A stretch of DNA of 64,000 nucleotides from CAXTEJ01 sp964243295 (GTDB taxonomy: Bacteria; Actinomycetota; Actinomycetes; Actinomycetales; Angustibacteraceae): assembly GCA_964243295.1 (NCBI GenBank), contig CAXTEJ010000014.1, positions 1-64,000 of the forward strand, written 5' to 3'. Positions 1 through 6,757 of this stretch are shown here, one piece after another; position 1 is the first letter of the stretch; every line of letters begins with the position of its first letter. The notes beneath the pieces were generated by a model. That model saw only the letters and a program-made list of their open reading frames with translations. It had not been told where the DNA came from and ran no database searches. The translations under genes and the position numbers were made by a program.

Positions 1-123
1 CACCACCACGACGTCATCCACCACACCGGCTGGACCGTCACCATCACCGGCGGCCAGCCCAGATTCTGCGCCCCTGCCATCGGCGGACGCAGCCGAGGGC
101 GACCACCGGCGAGAGCGGCGTGA
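1..123 (+). CDS. DUF222/HNH endonuclease family protein, C-terminal fragment (cut by window edge)
   Basis: Frame 1 is open from the window edge to TGA at 121-123 and encodes the last 40 residues of a protein. It begins with a His-rich HHHDVIHHTGW motif followed by TVTITGGQPRF. This resembles the C-terminal end of the HNH motif in the actinobacterial DUF222-HNH family, where the final His and the HHTGW-type segment close the beta-beta-alpha-metal fold. These proteins are high-copy, REP13E12-like genes in actinobacteria. Their role is presumed nuclease, largely untested. The start lies outside the window. The tail after the motif is Arg-rich, so the end may have diverged. Confidence 0.7.
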   Translation, partial: HHHDVIHHTGWTVTITGGQPRFCAPAIGGRSRGRPPARAA

Positions 124-156
124 TCCACCGATCGGCGCGCGACCCGTGTCATCACC

Positions 157-370
157 GTCACCTGCGCACGCTGGCTCCTGCGCAGTCCGGCCAGCCGTCC
201 GGTTGTCACCTGCGCACGCTGGCTCCTGCGCGGTCCGGGCGAGCCGTCCGGTTGTCACCTGCGCACGCTGGCTCCTGCGCGGTCCGGGCGAGCCGTCCGG
301 TTGTCACCTGCGCACGCTGGCCAGCCGTCCGGTTGTCACCTGCGCAGTCCGGCCAGCCGTCCTGCTGGCA
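157..370. repeat. Degenerate tandem repeat, ~49-bp unit, about five copies
   Basis: Units begin GTCACCTGCGCACGCTGG at about 157, 205, 254 and 303, with a shortened unit from 335. The period is 48-49 bp. Between the unit starts runs CTCCTGCGC(A/G)GTCCGG followed by AGCCGTCCGGTT. The fourth copy has lost its middle and the fifth is only half length, so unequal crossing-over or slippage is likely. It sits between the HNH fragment and the peroxiredoxin gene. Open frames crossing it are Arg/Pro/Ala-rich repeat translations and are not credible genes. I see nothing else in 124-523. Confidence 0.85.
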
Positions 371-523
371 CCTGCCGCGAGGCCGCCGAGGGGGGAGGGA
401 GAGCAGGCCGCGCTGGCCGGCTGCAGCGTCAGCGGGTCCGGCGCCTGACACAGTGGGATCCTGCCCGAGCAGCGCGAGCGGCCGGCGCGCACCGGGCGAC
501 CGCCCCCACGAGAGAGAGCACCC

Positions 524-991
524 ATGAGCGAGCAGACCCTGACCGTCGGCGAGCCGGCACCGGACTTCGCCCTGGAGAACCAGAACGGCGAGAAGGTGTC
601 GCTGTCGTCGTACCGCGGCGCCAAGAGCGTGCTCGTCGTCTTCTACCCCTTCGCGTTCTCCGGCACCTGCACCGGCGAGCTGTGCGCCATCCGCGACGAC
701 ATCGCCGGGTTCCAGAACGAGGATGTGCAGGTGCTTGGCGTCTCCTGCGACCCGAAGTTCTCGCTGCGCGCGTGGGCCGACGCGCAGGGCTACGACTTCC
801 CGCTGCTGTCGGACTTCTGGCCGCACGGCGAGGTGGCCCGCCGCTACGGCGTCTTCCTCGACGACTTCGGCATGGCGACGCGCGGCTCGTTCCTCGTCGA
901 CCGTGACGGCGTGCTGCGCTGGGCCGTCGTCAAGGGCCCGGGCGAGGCGCGCGACCTCGGTGCCTACCGCGAGGCGCTGGCCGCGGTCTGA
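524..991 (+). CDS. Peroxiredoxin, AhpE/AhpC-TSA family
   Basis: A thiol peroxidase of 155 residues, expected to reduce hydrogen peroxide and organic hydroperoxides in the cytoplasm. The thioredoxin-fold peroxiredoxin core covers almost the whole protein: APDFAL at residues 12-17, then PFAFSGTCTGELC with the likely peroxidatic Cys49 preceded by the Thr of the active site. A second Cys54 sits five residues on. The VLGVSCDP segment is typical of the family. The length is normal for AhpE/BCP-type one-Cys enzymes. A GAGAGAG-type ribosome site lies just before the ATG. It stands alone, followed by a hairpin and then tRNA-Val. The subfamily (AhpE rather than BCP) is inferred from motif and length only. 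Confidence 0.9.
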   Translation: MSEQTLTVGEPAPDFALENQNGEKVSLSSYRGAKSVLVVFYPFAFSGTCTGELCAIRDDIAGFQNEDVQVLGVSCDPKFSLRAWADAQGYDFPLLSDFWPHGEVARRYGVFLDDFGMATRGSFLVDRDGVLRWAVVKGPGEARDLGAYREALAAV

Positions 992-1025
992 CCCGCGGCC
1001 GGCGTCGACCTGGCAGCATCGAGGG

Positions 1026-1047
1026 GCCACCCGGCGCGCCGGGTGGC
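1026..1047. terminator. Hairpin after peroxiredoxin gene
   Basis: A perfect palindrome with arms GCCACCCGGCG and CGCCGGGTGGC lies 35 bp after the peroxiredoxin stop and immediately before tRNA-Val. There is no T-run, as is usual for high-GC actinobacterial terminators. It probably isolates the tRNA from upstream transcription. Confidence 0.6.
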
Positions 1048-1050
1048 TGA

Positions 1051-1123
1051 GGGCCTGTAGCTCAGCTGGTAGAGCACCGCGCTTACACCGCGGGTGTCGT
1101 CGGTTCGAGACCGGCCGGGCCCA
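1051..1123 (+). tRNA. tRNA-Val (anticodon TAC)
   Basis: A full cloverleaf of 73 nt. The acceptor GGGCCTG pairs with CGGGCCC, including one G-T pair, with discriminator A at 1123. The D-arm is GCTCAGCTGGTAGAGC, the anticodon stem CCGCG/CGCGG has the loop CTTACAC (anticodon TAC), and the T-arm contains GGTTCGAGACC. CCA is not encoded. The 3' half is the attachment core of the adjacent element and is duplicated at 14368-14418. Because the complete tRNA remains on the attL side, integration keeps the gene functional. Confidence 0.96.
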
Positions 1124-1127
1124 CACC
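1077..1127. repeat. attL, 51-bp attachment core
   Basis: This runs from the anticodon stem of tRNA-Val to 4 nt past its discriminator base. It is identical at all 51 positions to 14368-14418 and diverges immediately outside. It lies 12 bp from the integrase stop codon. Confidence 0.95.
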
Positions 1128-1139
1128 TGCAACCGCTGG

Positions 1140-2261
1140 TCAGAGCCCCGAGACCCTTGTGACCAACGGCGTCACGACCACGCTAGTCCGCACGTGGTCC
1201 GCAGCAGCTCCGCGGATGAGGTCGAGCCGGTCCGCGACGTCGTCGAGCTGGTCGGGGAACAGGTGCCCGTACAGGTCCAGCGTCATGGACGCCGTGGCGT
1301 GTCCGAGCATCTGCTGGACCACCTTGACGTTGGCCCCAGCCGCGATCGCTAGCGAGGCCGCGGTGTGCCTCAGCCCGTGGGGCGTCAGGTCCGGCACGCC
1401 GATCGCCGCGGCAGCCGGGCCGAACGTCCGCCGGTTGAAGTTCCGGTTGCGCAGTACGCCACCACGGGGCCCCTCGAACACGAGGTCCGTCGGCTGCCGG
1501 CCCGCCATCGCAGCCACGAGCTCGTCGGCCAGGAATCGGGGGAGCGGCACGCTGCGGCCTTTGCCGCTCTTCGTCGTGTCGAAGATCAACCGGCCGTTGT
1601 CCTCGGTAACCGACCGGGCGATGAGCATCCGTCGGCGCAGCGGGTCGACGTCGCCAACGCGCAGGGCGGCCATCTCGCCCCACCGCAGGCCCGTGTAGGC
1701 CAGGAAGCGGATCACCAAGCCGTAGGGCTCGCTGACGGCCGCCAGCGCCTCCACCTGACTCGCGGTGAGGAACCGCCTAGTCTTGGGCAGCTTCCGGGGC
1801 AGACGCACGCCACGGGCTGGGTTCGCAGGCAGCCGCCGGTCGCGCACAGCGAGCTCAAGCATCTGCGACAGGATGCCGTGGGCTCGCTGGACACTGGAGG
1901 CGCTCAGCGGACCGCTGGCCATGCCTGCGACCCAGGCCTGGATGTCCGCGTGGGACACGTCCCGCAGCTTGACGGTGCCCCACCGTGGGATGACGTAGAG
2001 CCGCACGATGCCCTCGGCCCTCGTTCGCCCGGTCGCCTTCAGGTGGAGCTGTCCATCCAGCCATCGGGTTGCCCACTGCTCGACGGTGACCCCGGCCGCC
2101 TTCGGATCGGTGTAGGTGCCGGTGACGATCGAGCTGGTCACCTCGTCGAGCCACTTCTGCCCGTCGATCTGCCTGGGAAAGTGCTTGGCGTGCTCCCTGC
2201 CGGCGCTGTCCCGGTAACGAGCGCGCCACTGACCGTCCGGGCGCTTGGTGATGCTGGCCAT
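1140..2261 (-). CDS. int: Tyrosine-type site-specific integrase
   Basis: A phage-type integrase of 373 residues that would recombine the 51-bp tRNA-Val core with its circular attP. An N-terminal AP2/Arm-type DNA-binding region (about residues 1-55) is followed by a SAM-like core-binding domain (58-145) and the catalytic domain (165-345). The catalytic residues are visible: R193 in TGLRWGE, K231/K234 in KSGKGR, H295 and R298 in HGLRH, H321 in MLGH and nucleophile Y331 in DLYGHL. The ATG at 2261 was chosen because MASITKRPDGQW is the usual start of this family and because it forms a TGATG overlap with the upstream gene. The longer open frame reaching 2498 is that gene's shadow. Confidence 0.95.
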   Translation of the reverse strand: MASITKRPDGQWRARYRDSAGREHAKHFPRQIDGQKWLDEVTSSIVTGTYTDPKAAGVTVEQWATRWLDGQLHLKATGRTRAEGIVRLYVIPRWGTVKLRDVSHADIQAWVAGMASGPLSASSVQRAHGILSQMLELAVRDRRLPANPARGVRLPRKLPKTRRFLTASQVEALAAVSEPYGLVIRFLAYTGLRWGEMAALRVGDVDPLRRRMLIARSVTEDNGRLIFDTTKSGKGRSVPLPRFLADELVAAMAGRQPTDLVFEGPRGGVLRNRNFNRRTFGPAAAAIGVPDLTPHGLRHTAASLAIAAGANVKVVQQMLGHATASMTLDLYGHLFPDQLDDVADRLDLIRGAAADHVRTSVVVTPLVTRVSGL

Positions 2262-2842
2262 CAGCTCTGCCGCCGCTTCTTGCCCTGCGTGGCCGTGGGC
2301 AACAGACCAGCGGCCGACGCCGCGTCGACCCTGCGAGCGGCCGTCCGCATGGAGTAACCCTTCAGTCGGGCCACCGTCGCGGTTGGGGAGCGGTCGACGT
2401 GAGCCAAATAGATCTCGGCTACCTCCTCGAGCTCGCTCTTCGTCACACCGCCGCGACGCGACTGGCGGGCCTCCATCAGGTCGCCTCGGATCTGCCACAG
2501 CTGCTGATCATCCAGCTGCTGAGGAAGCCAGGGGTGACGCTCTTCCGGGTCGTCCGTTTGTACCGGCCCGCCCACCTGCGAGAAGGCATGCACCGCCATG
2601 GCGTCGAGGTTGAAGAGGTTGACGTCTGCGGTGCGGATGCCGCGGCCGCCTTCTTTCGCCTCTATCCGCACCTCGAGGCATTCGGGCCGCCCATCGACCA
2701 CACGGAAGTGCGCCATCCAGTTGGGATGCGCGTCAGCTCCCGTGAAGACGATCTGCACGTCGAGCGGGACCAGCGTGTTGCCCAACCTCGCGGTTGGGGC
2801 ACTGGGACTCATCACGTAGGAAACACGTCCGGGCCAAGCCAT
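2261..2842 (-). CDS. Hypothetical protein upstream of integrase, C-terminal HTH-like segment
   Basis: A 193-residue protein of the kind often found just before integrases in actinobacterial elements. The N-terminal half (LVPLDVQIVFTG, then alternating beta-like segments to about residue 80) has no motif I can name. The C-terminal part reads EVAEIYLAHVDRSPTATVARLKGYSMRTAARRVDAA, which looks like a helix-turn-helix in which a target-recognition helix follows PTATVA. It overlaps int by one base, so the two are probably co-transcribed and coupled. GAGGTGA lies 6-7 nt before the ATG at 2842, which supports that start. A role in controlling integration or excision is inference. Confidence 0.75.
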   Translation of the reverse strand: MAWPGRVSYVMSPSAPTARLGNTLVPLDVQIVFTGADAHPNWMAHFRVVDGRPECLEVRIEAKEGGRGIRTADVNLFNLDAMAVHAFSQVGGPVQTDDPEERHPWLPQQLDDQQLWQIRGDLMEARQSRRGGVTKSELEEVAEIYLAHVDRSPTATVARLKGYSMRTAARRVDAASAAGLLPTATQGKKRRQS

Positions 2843-2854
2843 CTCGTCACCTCA

Positions 2855-2898
2855 CTCTGCCAGAAGTCATAGCCGCTGTGGCAGAGACAACTCTGCCA
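2855..2898. promoter_or_regulatory. Three-copy operator CTCTGCCA/TGGCAGAG between divergent genes
   Basis: CTCTGCCA occurs at 2855-2862, its exact reverse complement at 2879-2886, and CTCTGCCA again at 2891-2898. They lie between the leftward int operon (starting 2842) and the rightward HTH gene (starting 2963). The arrangement looks like a switch region bound by one of the element's small HTH proteins. Confidence 0.55.
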
Positions 2899-2962
2899 TT
2901 GGTGCGTCAGGCTGTCAACAGTGCCAACGGGAAGCGCGTTGGCTCGACAGCGAGGGGTTGGC

Positions 2963-3151
2963 ATGAGTACTCGGTTCCTCACCACGCCGGAAGTGGCTGA
3001 GTTGGCACGCACCAGCCCGGAAACCGTCAGGTGGTGGCGTCACGTCGGCCAAGGGCCGGCATCCTTCAAGGTGGGTCGCCGTGTCCTGTACGCCGTAGAC
3101 GACGTCGAAGCGTGGCTGGCCCATGCGCGCAAGGTCGGGACTGCCGCGTGA
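2963..3151 (+). CDS. Small helix-turn-helix protein (excisionase/AlpA/MerR-like)
   Basis: A 62-residue winged-HTH protein: LTTPEVAELARTSPETVRWW at the start, then VGRRVLYAVDDVEAWL. This is the standard HTH_17 layout, with the recognition helix followed by a beta-wing RRVLY and the helix that ends in W. Such proteins are excisionases or element regulators. ATG 2963 is preceded by GAGGGG at 2952-2957; an upstream in-frame ATG at 2921 would add a non-conserved leader. It opens the rightward operon, diverging from int across the CTCTGCCA repeats, and overlaps the next gene by GTGA. Confidence 0.88.
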   Translation: MSTRFLTTPEVAELARTSPETVRWWRHVGQGPASFKVGRRVLYAVDDVEAWLAHARKVGTAA

Positions 3152-3438
3152 ACGACGAAAGCCGCCCGAAGGCGGCCGTCGCGACCCCTCCCCAGGCGTC
3201 TGACTCCATCGTCCGCGACGACACGCACAGCGTCAAGGCACCGCTCGCTCAGCGACGACTGGCCGCTTTGCGGTGCGAGCCGCTGCGCTGCAGTCACCGC
3301 GACCCCCTGATTCACGAGGCCGCCTACGCCGACGACCAGCTTGAGGCGTGGCGGCTCGCGGTCAGGCACCTGCTGTCGCTGGGTCTGCCGGCCGTGGTGC
3401 CGGCGCAGGTGCGGCGTGCGCTGGGAAGTGCGGCTTGA
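3148..3438 (+). CDS. Hypothetical protein, element early operon
   Basis: A 96-residue protein starting at GTG 3148, overlapping the previous stop by four bases (GTGA). The N-terminal 45 residues are polar and probably disordered. The rest (HRDPLIHEAA, then WRLAVRHLLSLGLPAVVPAQVRRAL) predicts two helices. Short proteins with a D-P-x followed by W-x-x-A-x-x-H-L pattern recur beside HTH genes in actinobacterial phages and plasmids, but I know no function. The overlaps on both sides place it in one polycistronic message. Confidence 0.7.
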   Translation: MNDESRPKAAVATPPQASDSIVRDDTHSVKAPLAQRRLAALRCEPLRCSHRDPLIHEAAYADDQLEAWRLAVRHLLSLGLPAVVPAQVRRALGSAA

Positions 3439-3764
3439 GCACCACGGTCGAGCGCGGTCTGCCGCAGCCTCCCGCGCCGACGGTTGACGGGTTTGATCTG
3501 GCTACGTGCTCCCGTCGGGAGAGGGACGTCCACGACCTCGCTTGGCACTTCGGCTTTCTGGCCGGCGTTGCCGTCGGTCACCAGCGGGCCGAGGACGAGG
3601 CGCATCGTTCATGGAAATTTATGGCGCGATCCGTTGCAGCGCAGGGCGGTCCGTTTGCTCGCTCGTTCGCGGACCAGTGCCTCGTGCGGGGTGAGCCGGT
3701 GCGCGCTGCTCGCGCCAAGGCGCACGAGGACAGGGTTGCAGCCGGCGTTGATCTGGATGCCTGA
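3435..3764 (+). CDS. Hypothetical protein, element early operon
   Basis: A 109-residue protein starting at TTG 3435 in a TTGA overlap with the previous stop. This avoids the longer leader in the same frame, which only shadows the upstream gene. The middle carries RRERDVHDLAWHFGFLAGVAVGH, a likely amphipathic helix pair, and the end is rich in R, A and E. No recognisable motif. It overlaps the ATPase start by eight bases if ATG 3757 is used, consistent with coupling. Confidence 0.65.
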   Translation: MSTTVERGLPQPPAPTVDGFDLATCSRRERDVHDLAWHFGFLAGVAVGHQRAEDEAHRSWKFMARSVAAQGGPFARSFADQCLVRGEPVRAARAKAHEDRVAAGVDLDA

Positions 3765-4803
3765 ACCCATGGTGTCCGAGCTCGAGCGCGCCGGCCGCCA
3801 GGCCGACGTCTACTTCACCGCCGCCGACCTGATGGCCAGGACGTTCGACGAGCCACGCTGGGCCGTCCCTGGCCTGGTCGCCGAGGGGCTGAACCTGCTC
3901 GTTGGGTCACCCAAGCTCGGCAAGTCCTGGCTCTGCCTTGGCCTGGCCGTCTCCATCGCTTCGGGTGGCCGGGCCCTCGGCCGGGTGCAGGTTGAACAGG
4001 GGTCGGTGCTGTACGCCGCACTCGAGGACACCCCGCGCCGGCTGCAGAACCGTCTCGGCGTCGTGCTGGGCAACGACCCGGTCCCCGACGGGCTGCACAT
4101 CATGACCAGCCTCCCGCGGATGCCCGACGCCATCGGCTGGCTCGATGGCTGGCTCGACGCCCACCAGGACACCCGGCTCCTCGTCGTCGACGTCCTGCGG
4201 AAGATCCGTCCCCCTGACACCAATCAGAACGCATATGCCCAGGACTACGACGTCATGAGCCAGCTCAAGGGCCTCGCGGACCGGCACGGCATGGCCATCA
4301 TCGCGGTTCACCACACCCGCAAGCAGACCGACGAAGGCGACGTCTTCAACGAGGTCAGTGGCAGCACAGGGCTCACGGGCGCCGCGGACGCCATCCTCAT
4401 CGCCAAGCGCGCCCGCAACACATCCGAGGCCGTTCTGCACGTCACCGGCCGCGACGTCACCGAGCAGGAGTACGGGCTGACCTGGCACCCCGACAGCTGC
4501 TCCTGGTCGCTGTCCGACCACCCCGTCGAGATCACTTCGATGGGGGACTCGCGCCGCCGGATCCTTACCGACGTCACCACGTTCCCCGGCTCGAGCCCGA
4601 CAGAGATCGCCGACCGGACCGGCATCAAGCTCAACACGGTGCAGGTCAACGTCCGCCGCATGGTCGAGGCCATGCAGCTCGACAGCGACGGCCAGGGGCG
4701 CTACCTGCCCCCGCTGTCAGTGTCATCCGCGTCAGCCTGTAAGCGCACTGGACTGACTGACACTGACACGACTGACAGTGTGTTTGAGGGGTTGGCGTCA
4801 TGA
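3757..4803 (+). CDS. RepA-like AAA ATPase (AAA_25 type) with C-terminal winged helix
   Basis: A 348-residue RecA-fold NTPase resembling plasmid RepA/DnaB-like replication ATPases. Walker A is GSPKLGKSW at about residues 48-56, following an LVAEGLNLLV strand. Walker B is LLVVDVLRKI at about 140-149, and a sensor-like AIIAVHHTRK lies near 183-192. The SGSTGLTGAADAIL segment is typical of the family. The C-terminal 70 residues (ILTDVTTFPGSSPTEIADRTGI and on) form a winged helix. It is likely to act in replication or mobilisation of the excised element. ATG 3769 is an alternative start. The 3' end holds a cluster of CACTGAC-type repeats. It overlaps whiB by ATGA. Confidence 0.85.
   Translation: MPEPMVSELERAGRQADVYFTAADLMARTFDEPRWAVPGLVAEGLNLLVGSPKLGKSWLCLGLAVSIASGGRALGRVQVEQGSVLYAALEDTPRRLQNRLGVVLGNDPVPDGLHIMTSLPRMPDAIGWLDGWLDAHQDTRLLVVDVLRKIRPPDTNQNAYAQDYDVMSQLKGLADRHGMAIIAVHHTRKQTDEGDVFNEVSGSTGLTGAADAILIAKRARNTSEAVLHVTGRDVTEQEYGLTWHPDSCSWSLSDHPVEITSMGDSRRRILTDVTTFPGSSPTEIADRTGIKLNTVQVNVRRMVEAMQLDSDGQGRYLPPLSVSSASACKRTGLTDTDTTDSVFEGLAS
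4714..4782. repeat. Iteron-like cluster of CACTGAC/GTCAGTG repeats
   Basis: CTGTCAGTGTCA at 4714-4725 is matched in inverse by TGACACTGACA at 4758-4768, followed by ACTGACAGTGT at 4771-4781, with further TGAC cores between. Inside a coding region this forces a Ser/Thr/Asp-rich C-terminus on the ATPase (LTDTDTTDS). The position, directly after a replication-type ATPase and 18 bp before whiB, suits either an origin with iterons or an operator. Confidence 0.5.
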
Positions 4804-5042
4804 CGGGCGCCCAGCCCGCCGAGCGCGAGTTCACCGCTCTGGTCCAGGCGCTTGCGGGCTCGCCCCCTCCGTGTCGGGCCGTCGACCCCGACACCTTCTA
4901 CGAGCGTCACGCCGACGCGATCCGCCTCTGCGGCGACTGCACCGCGACCGTCGAGTGCCTGGCCTACGCCCGAGCCGCCGGCGAACGGTACGGCGTCTGG
5001 GGCGCGACCGACCTCGAGCACCCCAAGCGGAGGCCGGCGTGA
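4800..5042 (+). CDS. WhiB-family iron-sulfur transcriptional regulator (Wbl)
   Basis: An 80-residue Wbl protein. The four cluster-binding cysteines are C25, C44, C47 and C53 (one Cys, then CGDC, then VEC), followed by the G-V-W-G turn in RYGVWGATDL at 65-71. The C-terminal tail EHPKRRP is the basic AT-hook-like end. Wbl proteins bind a [4Fe-4S] cluster and partner with the primary sigma factor. Phage-borne members can redirect or repress host transcription. The gene starts in an ATGA overlap with the ATPase and overlaps the next gene by GTGA. The turn has A-T instead of the usual second G-x. Confidence 0.92.
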   Translation: MTGAQPAEREFTALVQALAGSPPPCRAVDPDTFYERHADAIRLCGDCTATVECLAYARAAGERYGVWGATDLEHPKRRPA

Positions 5043-5290
5043 GCACCCCGCGTTACGACGTACCGCGGGCGACCAGCATCAGCGACCGCCGCCTCATTCT
5101 CGAGGAGCACCTTGTGATGGTCCTGCTCGACCAGCAGGACACATTCGTCGTGTTGCCGACCAGGGCTATCCGAGACGACATCGACCCTCGCGTCGAGGTT
5201 GGCCCGCTGAGCCTCAGCCCAGACGACGCGCGGCTGCTCGCGAAGTCATTGGTGATCCTCGCCGATCTCGTAGACGGAGGGACGGAGTGA
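5039..5290 (+). CDS. Hypothetical protein, 83 aa
   Basis: This starts at GTG 5039 in a GTGA overlap with whiB and ends in a GTGA overlap with the next gene. The sequence reads as a compact alpha/beta protein: RRLILEEHLVMVLLDQQDTFVVL, then VEVGPLSLSPDDARLLAKSLVILADLVD. No family recognised. Its place in an unbroken chain of overlapping genes supports it being real. Confidence 0.65.
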   Translation: MSTPRYDVPRATSISDRRLILEEHLVMVLLDQQDTFVVLPTRAIRDDIDPRVEVGPLSLSPDDARLLAKSLVILADLVDGGTE

Positions 5291-5454
5291 CCCGCCCGCC
5301 CGTCGTCAACCCCGACGGCATCACCCACCACCGCGGGTGCCCGCTGCCCGGCTGGACCGCCAGCCCCCCGATCGCCGGCGTGCAGGTCGTGCGCTGCGCA
5401 GGCTGCACCACTGTCCGACTCGTCCGCCCCACCAACGAAAGGCCCCACCGATGA
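5287..5454 (+). CDS. Hypothetical small Cys-containing protein, 55 aa
   Basis: Starts at GTG 5287 and ends at 5454 in an ATGA overlap with the 309-residue gene. It holds GCPLPGW and a single CAGC knuckle (VRCAGCTTVRLV), which might be half of a zinc ribbon. Function unknown. Four-base overlaps on both sides are the main evidence. Confidence 0.6.
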   Translation: MTRPPVVNPDGITHHRGCPLPGWTASPPIAGVQVVRCAGCTTVRLVRPTNERPHR

Positions 5455-6380
5455 TCACAGCACCCCTGCTCGGCTTTGGCGTCGACGCTCGCCCCTTCAC
5501 TGGCGACGGGAATCCCGAGCTCGAGGCCGCCGTCAAGGCTCTGCCCGGCAAGACCGCGAAGGACAAGGCCCAGGCCACTCTCAGGCAGGCGTTGCGCGAC
5601 GCCCAGACCGCCGTCGCCGACGCGTCTGCGGAACGTGTCGCGATCGCCGCCGACCTGCTCGCCGCGATCCGCACCGGCAAACCCACCCTCGCCAGCGTCA
5701 AGGCCCGCGGCGAGGCCTACTCCGTCAAGGTCCAGGGGGCGCAGGACTGGCTCGCGCTGCTGCAGTGGGCCGGCGTCAGCCTGACGACCGAACAGAACGC
5801 AGCGACCAGCCACACGGCACTGCTCGAGCACCTCGATGGGCGACTCCAGAACATCCTCGCCGAGGCCCGCAGCCTCGACCTGGCCGGCGCCACGACCGCC
5901 GAGGACGCGATCCGCGAGAAGGTCACCGACGCCTGGGAGCGGGCCGGCGAGCTCGAGCGGCAGTACCGCGACGTGCGTTCCGCGCAGTCCACCGTGGTCC
6001 GCGTGCTCGCCCAGGACCAGACGGCCAGCGCTCACCTCGACACCCACGGCACGGTGCGGAACTACGCGGCTCTGTTCCCTCGCTGGCACGACGCTCAGCG
6101 CGGCGTTCCGGTCGCCAGCTACAACGGGGCGCACATCTACGCGACCCCGCCGTGGTCCACCGAAGGACCGCAGGGGCTGTGGCGGTACGCGGTCGCCCAT
6201 GACGACGTCGAGCTGTGGGTGCCGACGGTCAGCGACCTGCACGCCGCCTACCAGGCGGCCCTCGCCGAGGCCGTCGCGGACCGCAACGCCCAGGAAGCAC
6301 AGCAGCCCACGCTCGAGCAGGCCGAGCGCCTGCGACGCATGCGTGGCGTGCACCCGACCCAGCGCGCCCTCGTGCGCTGA
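5451..6380 (+). CDS. Hypothetical helical protein, 309 aa
   Basis: A protein I do not recognise. Residues about 15-190 are strongly helical and charged, with heptad-like stretches around KDKAQATLRQALRDAQTAV and AWERAGELERQYRDV. Residues 200-270 look beta-rich (GAHIYATPPW, then LWRYAVAHDDVELWVPTV), and the C-terminus is helical again. It starts at ATG 5451, overlapping the previous stop. In a phage-related element this could be a structural, scaffold-like or anti-host protein, but nothing decides it. A strong AAGGAGA site for a following small gene lies after its stop. Confidence 0.75.
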   Translation: MITAPLLGFGVDARPFTGDGNPELEAAVKALPGKTAKDKAQATLRQALRDAQTAVADASAERVAIAADLLAAIRTGKPTLASVKARGEAYSVKVQGAQDWLALLQWAGVSLTTEQNAATSHTALLEHLDGRLQNILAEARSLDLAGATTAEDAIREKVTDAWERAGELERQYRDVRSAQSTVVRVLAQDQTASAHLDTHGTVRNYAALFPRWHDAQRGVPVASYNGAHIYATPPWSTEGPQGLWRYAVAHDDVELWVPTVSDLHAAYQAALAEAVADRNAQEAQQPTLEQAERLRRMRGVHPTQRALVR

Positions 6381-6404
6381 CCACACCCAATCCAAGGAGA
6401 CACC

Positions 6405-6581
6405 GTGCCCAGCAATCCGACGCAAGCGTTCGCCCGGCTCCTCGACGCCGCCAAGCGCGGCGACCAGAAGGCGGCCGAGCTCATCGACGCCGTCCAGCAG
6501 GCCTCCGATGACACCCCCGTCACCGGAGTCGAGCAGGGCCGCGCCGAAGCCGTCCGCCGCTTCGGGCACCTGACCAACTGA
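6405..6581 (+). CDS. Hypothetical small protein, 58 aa
   Basis: GTG start with AAGGAGA at 6394-6400. The product is a compact helical protein (AFARLLDAAKRGDQKAAELIDAVQQ, then GVEQGRAEAVRRFG). No known function. Codon bias and ribosome site match the surrounding genes. Confidence 0.6.
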   Translation: MPSNPTQAFARLLDAAKRGDQKAAELIDAVQQASDDTPVTGVEQGRAEAVRRFGHLTN

Positions 6582-6607
6582 CACCACCACACCCAAGGAG
6601 CCCCAAG

Positions 6608-6757
6608 ATGATCAACGCCCACGACTACGCCTGGCTCGCGACCCGCACCAAGGCGCTGCTGACAGCGGCCGAGAAGAGCACGCTGGCGACCATGCGCGGC
6701 GGCTACAAAGACGACCCGCACGTCGTCGCTGCCATCGACCTCCTGCTCGCGCCCTGA
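6608..6757 (+). CDS. Hypothetical small protein, 49 aa
   Basis: ATG 6608 is preceded by AAGGAG at 6595-6600. The product (MINAHDYAWLATRTKALLTAAEK, then a second helix ending DLLLAP) predicts two helices. Function unknown. The stop at 6755-6757 begins a long gene-free stretch. Confidence 0.55.
   Translation: MINAHDYAWLATRTKALLTAAEKSTLATMRGGYKDDPHVVAAIDLLLAP

Noticed and set aside
157..370. Regular repeats at the window start as a CRISPR array
   Set aside because: The units are contiguous, about 49 bp and degenerate, with no unique spacers and no cas genes nearby.
5214..6596. 460-residue minus-strand frame across the element's small genes
   Set aside because: Antisense to well-supported overlapping genes with ribosome sites; the translation has no domain.
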